Positions 33,623 through 41,619 of a DNA stretch of 58,990 nt are shown here, in pieces. This DNA is from a bacterium. Lineage in GTDB: Bacteria; Electryoneota; B3-LCP. The stretch lies in the NCBI GenBank assembly GCA_026394195.1, contig JAPKYS010000052.1:1-58990 (forward strand), written 5' to 3'. Both the position numbers and the translations under genes were made by a program. How positions within the stretch are numbered: position 1 is the stretch's first letter; the number at the start of each line of letters is the position of its first letter. The notes beneath the pieces are model-generated. The model saw only the letters and a list, made by a program, of their open reading frames with translations. It searched no databases and was not told where the DNA came from.

Positions 33623-35497
33623 ATGCCTGATTACACGCTCAGATCAAACGTCTGCCATGTTGATTTGACCACCGGAAAAGTCAACGTATTTGATACGCCG
33701 ATGGAGATCGTGCGCGCCTATCTGGGAGGGCGCGGTCTGAATATGTTCTATTTATTTCAGTATTTGACGCCTGATACAGACCCCTTTTCTCCGGATAATC
33801 CGCTGATTATCGGCACCGGACTGCTGACCGGATCTGGTATGCCTAATAGTGGGCGTTTTTCAGTGTCGGCGCGTTCGCCGGAAACCGGCTTCCTGGGGGA
33901 TTCCAATATCGGCGGTTATTTCGGTCCCCAGTTGCGCCAGGCAGGCTACGATCGCCTGATCATAACCGGTAAAGCGACCTGCCCCAGCTACATTTTCATT
34001 GAAGACGGCAGAGTGGAAATCCGGGACGCCGAATCCTACTGGGGTTTGAACGTCCGCGATTACCAGATCAAACTGCGAGCAGATCTGGGAACGGATATCG
34101 AAATCCTGGGAATCGGCAGATCCGGAGAACATCGGGTGCGCTATGCCGCATTGATCAACAACATCAAGAACGCGGCGGGGCGCTGCGGTATGGGCGCGGT
34201 GATGGGATCGAAGAATCTGAAATGCGTGGTCGCCCGAGGCAGCGGCGGCGTTCCGATTCACCATCCCGAGAACTTCACCGAAACGGTGGCAGAGATCACC
34301 CGGTATTTGCAGACTTCAAAATCAATTCGAGTGCTGGGTCAGCAGGGCACGCCCATGCTCTACGAAATATCCAATTATCTGGGCGCTATCCGCACCAAAA
34401 ATTCACAGTTGAACGCCTGGGAAGATTCCTTGAACGGCGACCAGATCGAAAAGCACATCGAAAAGATGATTGCTTGCGCCAACTGCATCGTGCACTGCCG
34501 CCATCGCAACCTCGCCGGTGGAGAAGGACCGGAATACACAACTGTAGGATTGTTAGGAGCGAACGTTGGGATTGCCGACCCTGCAGACGTGATTCGACTG
34601 AACAATCTGTGCAATGACTTAGGCTTGGATACCGCATCTTCGGGATCCATCATTGCCTGGGCAATTGAAGCGTTTGAAAAAGGCTACATCACGCCGGAAA
34701 TGACCGGTGGGCGAACTCTGGAATTCGGCAATGTCGATCTGATAGCGGAACTGCTGGTGGATATCTCGGAACGCCGCAGTATCGGTGACCTATTGGCGGA
34801 AAGTACTCAGGCCGTCGCGGCGCTGGGACCGGAAACCGCAGATTTCCTGATCGCCATCAAAGGGCTGCCACCTTCTGACCCGCACGACGTTCGTTACATT
34901 AAAAGCTTCGCCCTGGGAATAGCAACTGCCAGCCGTGGAGCCGATCACCTGCGCAGCCGCCCCACACTGGACGTCTGGCCGCTGCCCAAGGCGCTCTCGA
35001 AGGCGATTTACGGCGTCGAAATCGATCCTGAACCCACATCCTATGAGACCAAGCATCACCTGGTTTACTTTCACGAAAATATCTATGCGGTGATTGACAG
35101 TCTGGGATTGTGCAAATTCGTCTGCCATGGATTTAACAGCCCACAACTGTTGAAGTATTCGCACTTTCGCCGCTTGATCGACCTGGTGACTGGGCTTGAT
35201 TTCAACGATGAGGAGCTGCGGCAGGTGGGATTACGCGTGGTTGACCTTGAGAGGATGATCAACTTGCGGGAAGGGATGACACGGGCTCACGATACCCTGC
35301 CCAAACGATATTTTGATGAGGAAGCCAAATTGAAGAAAGCAGCAGGGAGTAAAATAGATCGAGAGAAATTTGCCGTCATGCTGACGGAATACTATCATCT
35401 TCGGAATTGGGGTGATGAAGGCATTCCGACGGCGGAACGACAGAGCGAATTACTGAGTTACTTTGATTATCTGACCGGAGAGGTCGCAAACGGGTGA
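33623..35497 (+). CDS. aor: Tungsten-type aldehyde:ferredoxin oxidoreductase
   Basis: The 624-residue enzyme oxidises aldehydes to carboxylic acids with ferredoxin. It has the N-terminal YLGGRGLNMFYLF pterin-binding segment, NPLIIGTGLLTG, FSVSARSPETGFLGDSNIGG and GRCGMGAVMGSKNLKC. The single 4Fe-4S cluster ligands are Cys285, Cys288, Cys292 (ACANCIVHC), and a distant Cys497 or Cys501 (LGLCKFVC), in the spacing known for AOR (C-x2-C-x3-C...C). The operon supplies its own sulfur carrier, E1 protein, reductase and ferredoxin. Substrate could be aldehydes from amino-acid fermentation; AOR family members also include formaldehyde and glyceraldehyde-3-phosphate enzymes. Confidence 0.93.
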   Translation: MPDYTLRSNVCHVDLTTGKVNVFDTPMEIVRAYLGGRGLNMFYLFQYLTPDTDPFSPDNPLIIGTGLLTGSGMPNSGRFSVSARSPETGFLGDSNIGGYFGPQLRQAGYDRLIITGKATCPSYIFIEDGRVEIRDAESYWGLNVRDYQIKLRADLGTDIEILGIGRSGEHRVRYAALINNIKNAAGRCGMGAVMGSKNLKCVVARGSGGVPIHHPENFTETVAEITRYLQTSKSIRVLGQQGTPMLYEISNYLGAIRTKNSQLNAWEDSLNGDQIEKHIEKMIACANCIVHCRHRNLAGGEGPEYTTVGLLGANVGIADPADVIRLNNLCNDLGLDTASSGSIIAWAIEAFEKGYITPEMTGGRTLEFGNVDLIAELLVDISERRSIGDLLAESTQAVAALGPETADFLIAIKGLPPSDPHDVRYIKSFALGIATASRGADHLRSRPTLDVWPLPKALSKAIYGVEIDPEPTSYETKHHLVYFHENIYAVIDSLGLCKFVCHGFNSPQLLKYSHFRRLIDLVTGLDFNDEELRQVGLRVVDLERMINLREGMTRAHDTLPKRYFDEEAKLKKAAGSKIDREKFAVMLTEYYHLRNWGDEGIPTAERQSELLSYFDYLTGEVANG

Positions 35498-35531
35498 CCA
35501 TCGCGTGGTTGTGTCGCAGGGATAATTCCAA

Positions 35532-36032
35532 TTGACCGAATCTATCGGCTCTTTAGAATCCATGACGGATGAGAAGATAAATAAGGGTGAGAGACCCATC
35601 GCAGAAAATATACGCGGACGAGTCTATGCCAACCCGGATCTCTGCACGGGCTGTGGACTCTGCATGGCTGCCTGTTCGGTGAGGATGTTCCGCGAAGCTG
35701 CGCCTGCCAAATCTGCGATTCAGATTAAACGGGATCCCTTCGAGGGGTACGAGATCCAATTCATCTGCCGCCACTGCGAAGACGCTCGCTGTATCGAAGC
35801 CTGTTTCATGGGAATTACCATCAAGGATTCTGATACGGGATTGGTTTGCAATCATCCTGAAGAGTGCGTAGGCTGTATGTCCTGCCTGATGGTCTGTCCT
35901 TATGGAGCCATCCGCCGCGTGCTTCTGGATCGTACCGGCAGAGAGGTCGCCATCAAGTGTGATGGCTGCCCTGAACGCGAAACACCAGCCTGTGTAATCA
36001 TCTGTCCCACCAAAGCCTTGGTTTTCAAATGA
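35532..36032 (+). CDS. HycB/CooF-type polyferredoxin (four 4Fe-4S clusters)
   Basis: Its 166 residues contain four cysteine motifs: CTGCGLCMAAC, CRHCEDARCIEAC, CVGCMSCLMVC and CDGCPERETPACVIIC, each with a following Cys-Pro. It carries electrons for the adjacent aldehyde oxidoreductase. The frame starts at TTG 35532; a better-looking ATG exists at 35562 (MTDEKINKGE). It overlaps the next gene by 4 bases. Confidence 0.87.
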   Translation: MTESIGSLESMTDEKINKGERPIAENIRGRVYANPDLCTGCGLCMAACSVRMFREAAPAKSAIQIKRDPFEGYEIQFICRHCEDARCIEACFMGITIKDSDTGLVCNHPEECVGCMSCLMVCPYGAIRRVLLDRTGREVAIKCDGCPERETPACVIICPTKALVFK

Positions 36033-37339
36033 GAAGATATCATCCCTTCTGGTTTTCCTTCTACAATTTTGTCATCATTCCCGCCCTATTCCTGGGGGCT
36101 CAGATCGCCCGCTTCTTCAACTCCAAAGTCAACGAAGGAATCAAAGGGAGGAGAGGATTGTTTCGCCGGTTAAAGGAGATTAAAGCGGGTATTCCTGCCA
36201 CGCGCAAGATCGTGGTTATCCATTGCGCCTCCGCAGGCGAATTTGAAGCAGCCAGACCCATTTTATCCGCCATCCGTCGCGTGCTGCCCAATCTGCATAT
36301 CCATGTAACCTGTTATTCTCCTTCCGGTCTGCGTCCCATCGCCAAAGCCGAAAACCTGGATTCCTTCAGCTATCTGCCTTTCGACAGTTATTACTCCAGC
36401 AGCAGATTCCTCAGAACCCTTAAACCGGCGGCATTCATCTTTATCAAGCATGACGTCTGGCCCAATATGGTCTGGGGAGCCTGCCGCCGCCACATTCCTT
36501 GCTTATGGGTCAACGCCAACCTGCACGAAGGCACCAAGCGGCTGGGACTTTTTTCCAAAGGGCTGAACCGCAGTTTCATGGGTCAGCTATCCGCCATTTT
36601 GACGGTGGATGATTCACACGCCATCAGACTGGCGCAGTTAGCCAGCCCCGATAAAATTGTAGTCGCCGGGGACTCTCGCTACGACCGCACGGTTGATCGG
36701 ATGAAGCAGTTAGGCGCTGATGAAGCGAAGATACTACCGACCGAGTGGTTCAAGGGGAAGAAGGTCATCGTTGCCGGCAGCACCTGGGGGCCGGATCAGC
36801 GAATCCTGATCCCGGCATTCGCCAGGTTAAAAAAAGAGTTTCCGGAACTTTACCTGGTGCTCGTCCCCCACGAACCGCATGATGACTTTCTGGCGGACAC
36901 TGAGTTGTACCTCAAAGGCTTCGAACTCCTTTCGGTCAGATTATCGCAGTTAAACGGTGAGCTACCCAGGACTGATGCCTTAATTGTTGACCGAGTGGGC
37001 ATCCTGGCCATGCTTTATCGCACTGCCTGGGCAGCGTATGTCGGCGGCGCCTTCGGAGAAGGCGTGCATTCGGTGTTGGAACCGGCAGTCTACGGTCTTC
37101 CGCTCTTCTTCGGGCCGAAGTACTATATGTCCCACGAAGCTCAGGCGTTGGCGCAGAGGGGCGGCGCCCTTCCAGTGCATTCTTCGAACGAAGTCGAAGA
37201 AAAAATAAGGCTGTTTCTGAAAGATCCGGCAACTCGCCAGCGAGCCGCTAATGAATCCCGCTTGCTGGTCGAAAAAGGGTGCGGAGCGACAGAACGCATT
37301 GTAACCACTCTCGAACGTCTAATGACCCGGGTCAATTAA
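36029..37339 (+). CDS. waaA: 3-deoxy-D-manno-octulosonic acid (Kdo) transferase
   Basis: WaaA attaches Kdo to lipid A. The 436 residues include the membrane anchor at the start (FWFSFYNFVIIPALFLGAQ), the family's GRRGLFRRL, the catalytic base Glu71 in CASAGEFEAARP, WPNMVWGACRRHIPCLWVN, VAGSTWGPDQ (GT-B hinge) and GGAFGEGVHSVLEPAVYGLPLFFGP. It shows that the organism has an LPS-like outer membrane. It overlaps the ferredoxin stop by 4 bases, which is probably operon packing rather than a functional link. Confidence 0.93.
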   Translation: MRRYHPFWFSFYNFVIIPALFLGAQIARFFNSKVNEGIKGRRGLFRRLKEIKAGIPATRKIVVIHCASAGEFEAARPILSAIRRVLPNLHIHVTCYSPSGLRPIAKAENLDSFSYLPFDSYYSSSRFLRTLKPAAFIFIKHDVWPNMVWGACRRHIPCLWVNANLHEGTKRLGLFSKGLNRSFMGQLSAILTVDDSHAIRLAQLASPDKIVVAGDSRYDRTVDRMKQLGADEAKILPTEWFKGKKVIVAGSTWGPDQRILIPAFARLKKEFPELYLVLVPHEPHDDFLADTELYLKGFELLSVRLSQLNGELPRTDALIVDRVGILAMLYRTAWAAYVGGAFGEGVHSVLEPAVYGLPLFFGPKYYMSHEAQALAQRGGALPVHSSNEVEEKIRLFLKDPATRQRAANESRLLVEKGCGATERIVTTLERLMTRVN

Positions 37340-37345
37340 TCTCCC

Positions 37346-38521
37346 ATGCGATCGATCTACTTTGATTGTTATTCCGGCGTGGCTGGGGACATGGTCCTGG
37401 CGGCTTTGCTCAATCTCGGCGTGGATAAGGCTAAATGGCTGAGTCAGGTCCAAACGCTGCCGATCAACGGCTACAAGATCGAATTTGAAACCACGCTCAG
37501 GCAGGGAATGTCCGCTGAACGCACGATCATTTCAATGACCCAAGCACCGCAGCACCGTCACCTGAGCGACGTCAAGGAAATTCTGGGAAATAGCGCCTTG
37601 CCGACTAAGGTGACGGCAAATGCGCTGCTGGTCTTCACGAATCTGGCGGAAGCTGAAGCCAAAATCCATGGCTGCACGGTTGAAGAGGTGCACTTCCATG
37701 AAGTCGGAGCTGTAGACGCCATCGTTGACGTTGTCGGAGTCTGCCTGGCATTGGATATGTTAGGAGTCGAACGAATCTACTGCAGCCCCATAGGGCAGGG
37801 TACGGGAATTTCAAAAAGCGCCCACGGCCCCATGCCGCTGCCTCCTCCGGCGACACTGGAGTTATTAAGAGACGTCCCGGTGCACTTCCACGATGTGAAG
37901 GAAGAGTTAGCCACTCCCACCGGAGCAGCGCTGATGAAGACGCTGGCTATATTTATTCCACCGCCAGGCGCGCCGAAAATCAGCGCGGTCGGATACGGAG
38001 CCGGATCGAGGATGATTCCTGAATTACCCAATCTGGTGCGAGCCATACTTCTTGAAGAGGAGGGAAGCCATGAATCCGACCAGGCCCTACTGCTGGAGAC
38101 CAATATCGACGATATGAATCCGGAGTTTTATCCTTTCGTAGTCGAAAAATTATTGGCTGCCGGAGCCATGGATGCTTACCTGCTCCCTGTGATTATGAAA
38201 AAAGGACGCCCGGGTGTAATTCTATCCGCTCTGTGCGCGCCGGAACTGCGGGATAGCATCCTGGACGTCATCTACCGCCAGAGCAGCACCCTCGGTGTCA
38301 GAATCATCCCCGTTGACCGATTGAAACTTCCCCGGCGGGAGATTGTAGTGGATACCGAATATGGACCGATCAAGGGGAAAGAGACCGAATGGAAAGGCGA
38401 GGTTCGTTCCGCGCCTGAGTACGAAGAGTGCCGCAGAATCGCCAACCAGAGCAATGTCCCTCTGCCCGAAGTCTATAAAGCCTATTATGCCGCAGAGCGT
38501 AAATTGCATCGGGACAGTTGA
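37346..38521 (+). CDS. larC: Nickel-pincer cofactor nickel-insertion protein
   Basis: LarC inserts nickel into the pyridinium-bisthiocarboxylic acid mononucleotide to finish the lactate-racemase-type cofactor. The opening MRSIYFDCYSGVAGDMVLAALLNLG, the HFHEVGAVDAIVDVVG block, GISKSAHGPMPLPPPATLELL and the C-terminal LETNIDDMNPEFYPFVVEKL...MKKGRPGVILSAL are characteristic. It is one continuous frame (391 residues); the programmed frameshift known in one lactobacillus is not needed here. No larA, larB or larE is in this window. Confidence 0.9.
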   Translation: MRSIYFDCYSGVAGDMVLAALLNLGVDKAKWLSQVQTLPINGYKIEFETTLRQGMSAERTIISMTQAPQHRHLSDVKEILGNSALPTKVTANALLVFTNLAEAEAKIHGCTVEEVHFHEVGAVDAIVDVVGVCLALDMLGVERIYCSPIGQGTGISKSAHGPMPLPPPATLELLRDVPVHFHDVKEELATPTGAALMKTLAIFIPPPGAPKISAVGYGAGSRMIPELPNLVRAILLEEEGSHESDQALLLETNIDDMNPEFYPFVVEKLLAAGAMDAYLLPVIMKKGRPGVILSALCAPELRDSILDVIYRQSSTLGVRIIPVDRLKLPRREIVVDTEYGPIKGKETEWKGEVRSAPEYEECRRIANQSNVPLPEVYKAYYAAERKLHRDS

Positions 38522-38622
38522 AAATTGATGATCCTGCTAATTATTGGTGATATTGCTTGATCTCAGCATTTTAATATCTTTCCTTTATTTCAATAAAAAC
38601 AAATAACCTTTCGGAGAAGTGA

Positions 38623-41376
38623 ATGGCACAAAAATTCGTCTATAGTTTCGGCGCAGGGAAAGCTGATGGTTCAGCGCAGATGAAGAACCTGCTGGGGGGC
38701 AAGGGAGCCAACCTGGCGGAAATGGCGAGCCTGGGGCTGCCGGTTCCCGCCGGTTTTACCTTAACCACGGAAGTCTGCACCTACTATTACGATCATAAGA
38801 AGACCTACCCCCAAGAGCTGAAAAAGCAGGTCGAGGATGCTCTGGCAAAAGTCGAGAAGACCATGCAAGCCAAGTTCGGCGACCCCAAGAATCCTCTCCT
38901 GGTGTCCGTTCGTTCGGGTGCACGGTCATCCATGCCGGGAATGATGGAGACCGTGCTGAACGTCGGGTTGTGTTCCAAGACCATCCCCGGAATCATCGCC
39001 AAGACCGGGAACGCTCGCTTTGTCTACGACGCCTACCGCCGCCTGATCATGATGTACTCGGACGTCGTCATGGAAAAAGCGGCGGGAATCGAAGTCGAAG
39101 AAGGGAAGGGCATCCGCAAGCAATTGGACGACATGCTTCAGGCTGTCAAAGAAAAGAAAAAATATAAGACCGATGCAGATCTGCGCGAAAAAGAGCTGAT
39201 CGAGTTGTGCGATAAATTCAAGAAGCGTGTCAAAGAAGTTTTAGGCAAACCCTTCCCAGATGACCCCAAGGAACAGCTCTGGGGTGGCATCGGAGCTGTC
39301 TTCGCTTCCTGGAACGGCAAGCGAGCCATTTCCTACCGCCGCATCGAAGGCATCCCAGATGAGTGGGGCACTGCTGTGAACGTCCAAGCCATGGTTTTCG
39401 GCAACATGGGCGACACCTCCGCCACTGGAGTAGCGTTCACTCGCAACCCTGCGACTGGTGAAAACAAGTTCTACGGTGAATGGCTGGTCAACGCGCAAGG
39501 GGAAGACGTGGTGGCAGGAATCCGCACTCCGTCGCCTCTGAACGACGCCACCAAGAATGAACAAAACAAGCATCTGACGTCACTCCAGAAAACCATGCCC
39601 AAAGTTTACACAGAGCTGGATGGCTTCCGGTTGACCTTGGAAAAACATTACCGCGACATGCAGGATATCGAGTTTACCATCCAGGAAGGGCGTCTGTGGA
39701 TGCTGCAGTGCCGGGTGGGTAAACGCAACGGGACGGCTGCTTTGAACATGGCTATGGACATGCTCAAAGAGAAACTGATTAGCGAAAAAGATGCCGTCAT
39801 GCGGCTCGCTCCGCACCAGTTGGATGAACTCCTCCACCCCATTGTCGATCCGGCAGCCGAAAAGAGCGCCAAAGCCATTGCCAAAGGGTTGCCCGCCGGC
39901 CCCGGCGGCGCTGGAGGTCAGATTGTCTTCAACGCCAATGACGCGGTGGAATGGACGCAGAAGGGGAAAGTGGTCATTCTGGTTCGGGAAGAAACCAACC
40001 CCGAAGACGTCGAAGGCATGCGCGCCGCTCAGGCAATTCTAACCGCGCGCGGCGGGATGACCTCACACGCGGCGCTGGTGGCGAGAGGCTGGGGGAAGTG
40101 CTGCATCGTCGGCTGTGGGGCTCTGCACGTCGATGCTCAGAAAAAAATCGTCAAAGTGGACGGGCAAACCTATAAGGAAGGCGATTATTTCACGCTGAAC
40201 GGTACTAAGGGTTACGTCTATTCCGGCCAGTTACCCATGATCAGCGCCGCGAAAAACCCCCGGTTTGTGCAGTTCATGAAACTGGTAGACAAACATCGCA
40301 AGCTGAAGGTTCGCACCAATGCGGATACTCCGGAAGATGCCAAAAAAGCGCTCGAATTCGGCGCAGAAGGCATCGGACTCTTCCGCACGGAACACATGTT
40401 CTACGGCAAGAACTCGGATAAGCCGCTCTTTTTCCTGCGCAAGATGATCGTCTCAAAAAATGAGACTGAACGCCGCAAGGCATTGGAAGAGCTGTTCCCC
40501 TACGTAAAAAAGGACATCAAGGCGACATTGGAAGTAATGAACGGCTTGCCGGTGACGATCCGCCTGTTGGATCCGCCTCTGCACGAATTCGTGCCGCAGG
40601 AACCGGAAAAGCTCGCTGAACTGGCGAAGAGCCTGGGTATCACGGCGGCTGAGTTATCCAAACGGGCGGAGGCTCTGCATGAATCCAACCCCATGATGGG
40701 ACATCGCGGGGTACGGTTGGGGGTTACCTATCCCGAAATTACTGAAATGCAAGTGCGCGCCATTTTCGAATCGACTGTGGAGCTGACCAAAACCGGCAAG
40801 AAGATCTTCCCTGAAATCATGGTTCCGGTAGTGTGCACGGTCGAAGAGTTGGACCATCAGAAGGTCATCGTCGATCGAGTCTACCAGGAGGTGTGCTCGA
40901 AGTACAAGGTCAAGGCGATCAAGTATATGTATGGAACGATGATTGAGATTCCGCGCGCCGCCTTGACAGCCGGTAAGATCGCTCAAACCGCCGAGTTCTT
41001 CTCCTATGGAACCAACGATTTAACCCAGATGGGCTTCGGGTTCTCCCGCGATGATATTGGAGGATTCGTACCCGATTACGTCGAAAAGAAGATTCTGCCG
41101 GCAGATCCGTTCAACATTCTGGATCAGGAAGGGATCGGCGAACTGGTGAAGTTCGGCATCGAACGCGGGCGGGCGACCAAACCGAAGTTGAAGATCGGCA
41201 TCTGCGGTGAGCATGGCGGAGAACCTTCTTCGGTCGAATTCTGCCATCGCGTCGGGATGGATTATGTTTCCTGTTCTCCGTACCGGGTCCCGATCGCAAG
41301 ATTGGCGCTGGCTCACGCCGCCTTGAAGGATGAAAAAGCCCAGAAGATCGAGAAGAAGAAACCCGCAAAGAAGTAA
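38623..41376 (+). CDS. ppdK: Pyruvate, phosphate dikinase
   Basis: PPDK interconverts pyruvate, ATP and Pi with PEP, AMP and PPi. The 917-residue length is slightly above the usual about 880-900. It has the N-terminal ATP-grasp KNLLGGKGANLAEMASLGLPVPAGF, the phospho-histidine His482 in GGMTSHAALVARGWGKCC, and the PEP-barrel Cys861 (GICGEHGGEPSS) with TNDLTQMGFGFSRDD. A basic tail (KKPAKK) closes the protein. A good TCGGAGAAGTG ribosome site precedes the ATG, and a strong terminator follows. Confidence 0.96.
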   Translation: MAQKFVYSFGAGKADGSAQMKNLLGGKGANLAEMASLGLPVPAGFTLTTEVCTYYYDHKKTYPQELKKQVEDALAKVEKTMQAKFGDPKNPLLVSVRSGARSSMPGMMETVLNVGLCSKTIPGIIAKTGNARFVYDAYRRLIMMYSDVVMEKAAGIEVEEGKGIRKQLDDMLQAVKEKKKYKTDADLREKELIELCDKFKKRVKEVLGKPFPDDPKEQLWGGIGAVFASWNGKRAISYRRIEGIPDEWGTAVNVQAMVFGNMGDTSATGVAFTRNPATGENKFYGEWLVNAQGEDVVAGIRTPSPLNDATKNEQNKHLTSLQKTMPKVYTELDGFRLTLEKHYRDMQDIEFTIQEGRLWMLQCRVGKRNGTAALNMAMDMLKEKLISEKDAVMRLAPHQLDELLHPIVDPAAEKSAKAIAKGLPAGPGGAGGQIVFNANDAVEWTQKGKVVILVREETNPEDVEGMRAAQAILTARGGMTSHAALVARGWGKCCIVGCGALHVDAQKKIVKVDGQTYKEGDYFTLNGTKGYVYSGQLPMISAAKNPRFVQFMKLVDKHRKLKVRTNADTPEDAKKALEFGAEGIGLFRTEHMFYGKNSDKPLFFLRKMIVSKNETERRKALEELFPYVKKDIKATLEVMNGLPVTIRLLDPPLHEFVPQEPEKLAELAKSLGITAAELSKRAEALHESNPMMGHRGVRLGVTYPEITEMQVRAIFESTVELTKTGKKIFPEIMVPVVCTVEELDHQKVIVDRVYQEVCSKYKVKAIKYMYGTMIEIPRAALTAGKIAQTAEFFSYGTNDLTQMGFGFSRDDIGGFVPDYVEKKILPADPFNILDQEGIGELVKFGIERGRATKPKLKIGICGEHGGEPSSVEFCHRVGMDYVSCSPYRVPIARLALAHAALKDEKAQKIEKKKPAKK

Positions 41377-41399
41377 GTCTGCTACAATAAAAGTTCATT

Positions 41400-41442
41400 G
41401 GGCAGCGCAGGTGTTTCTCTACTGAAGCCGCGCTGCCCTTTT
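41400..41442 (+). terminator. Rho-independent terminator after ppdK
   Basis: GGGCAGCGC / GCGCTGCCC stem, a 21-base loop region, then TTTT. Confidence 0.88.
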
Positions 41443-41510
41443 CTATCCATAAGGCCGGTTTCGTCAATATGGAAATTGGGTAAAAAATAGTCCGATCCTT
41501 CATTCAGCTA

Positions 41511-41539
41511 TTGACTTTTGCTAATTTATTTGTTATATT
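41511..41539 (+). promoter_or_regulatory. Promoter candidate for the M14 carboxypeptidase
   Basis: TTGACT (41511-41516), 17-base spacer, TATATT (41534-41539). The same box pair and spacing precede the beta-helix gene at 45269. Confidence 0.6.
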
Positions 41540-41619
41540 GTGTACCTGTACCTCTGAAAGATCAAACCAAACAATCATAGAACGCAATTGTATCGACATC
41601 AACTTGAGAAGGAGACGCT

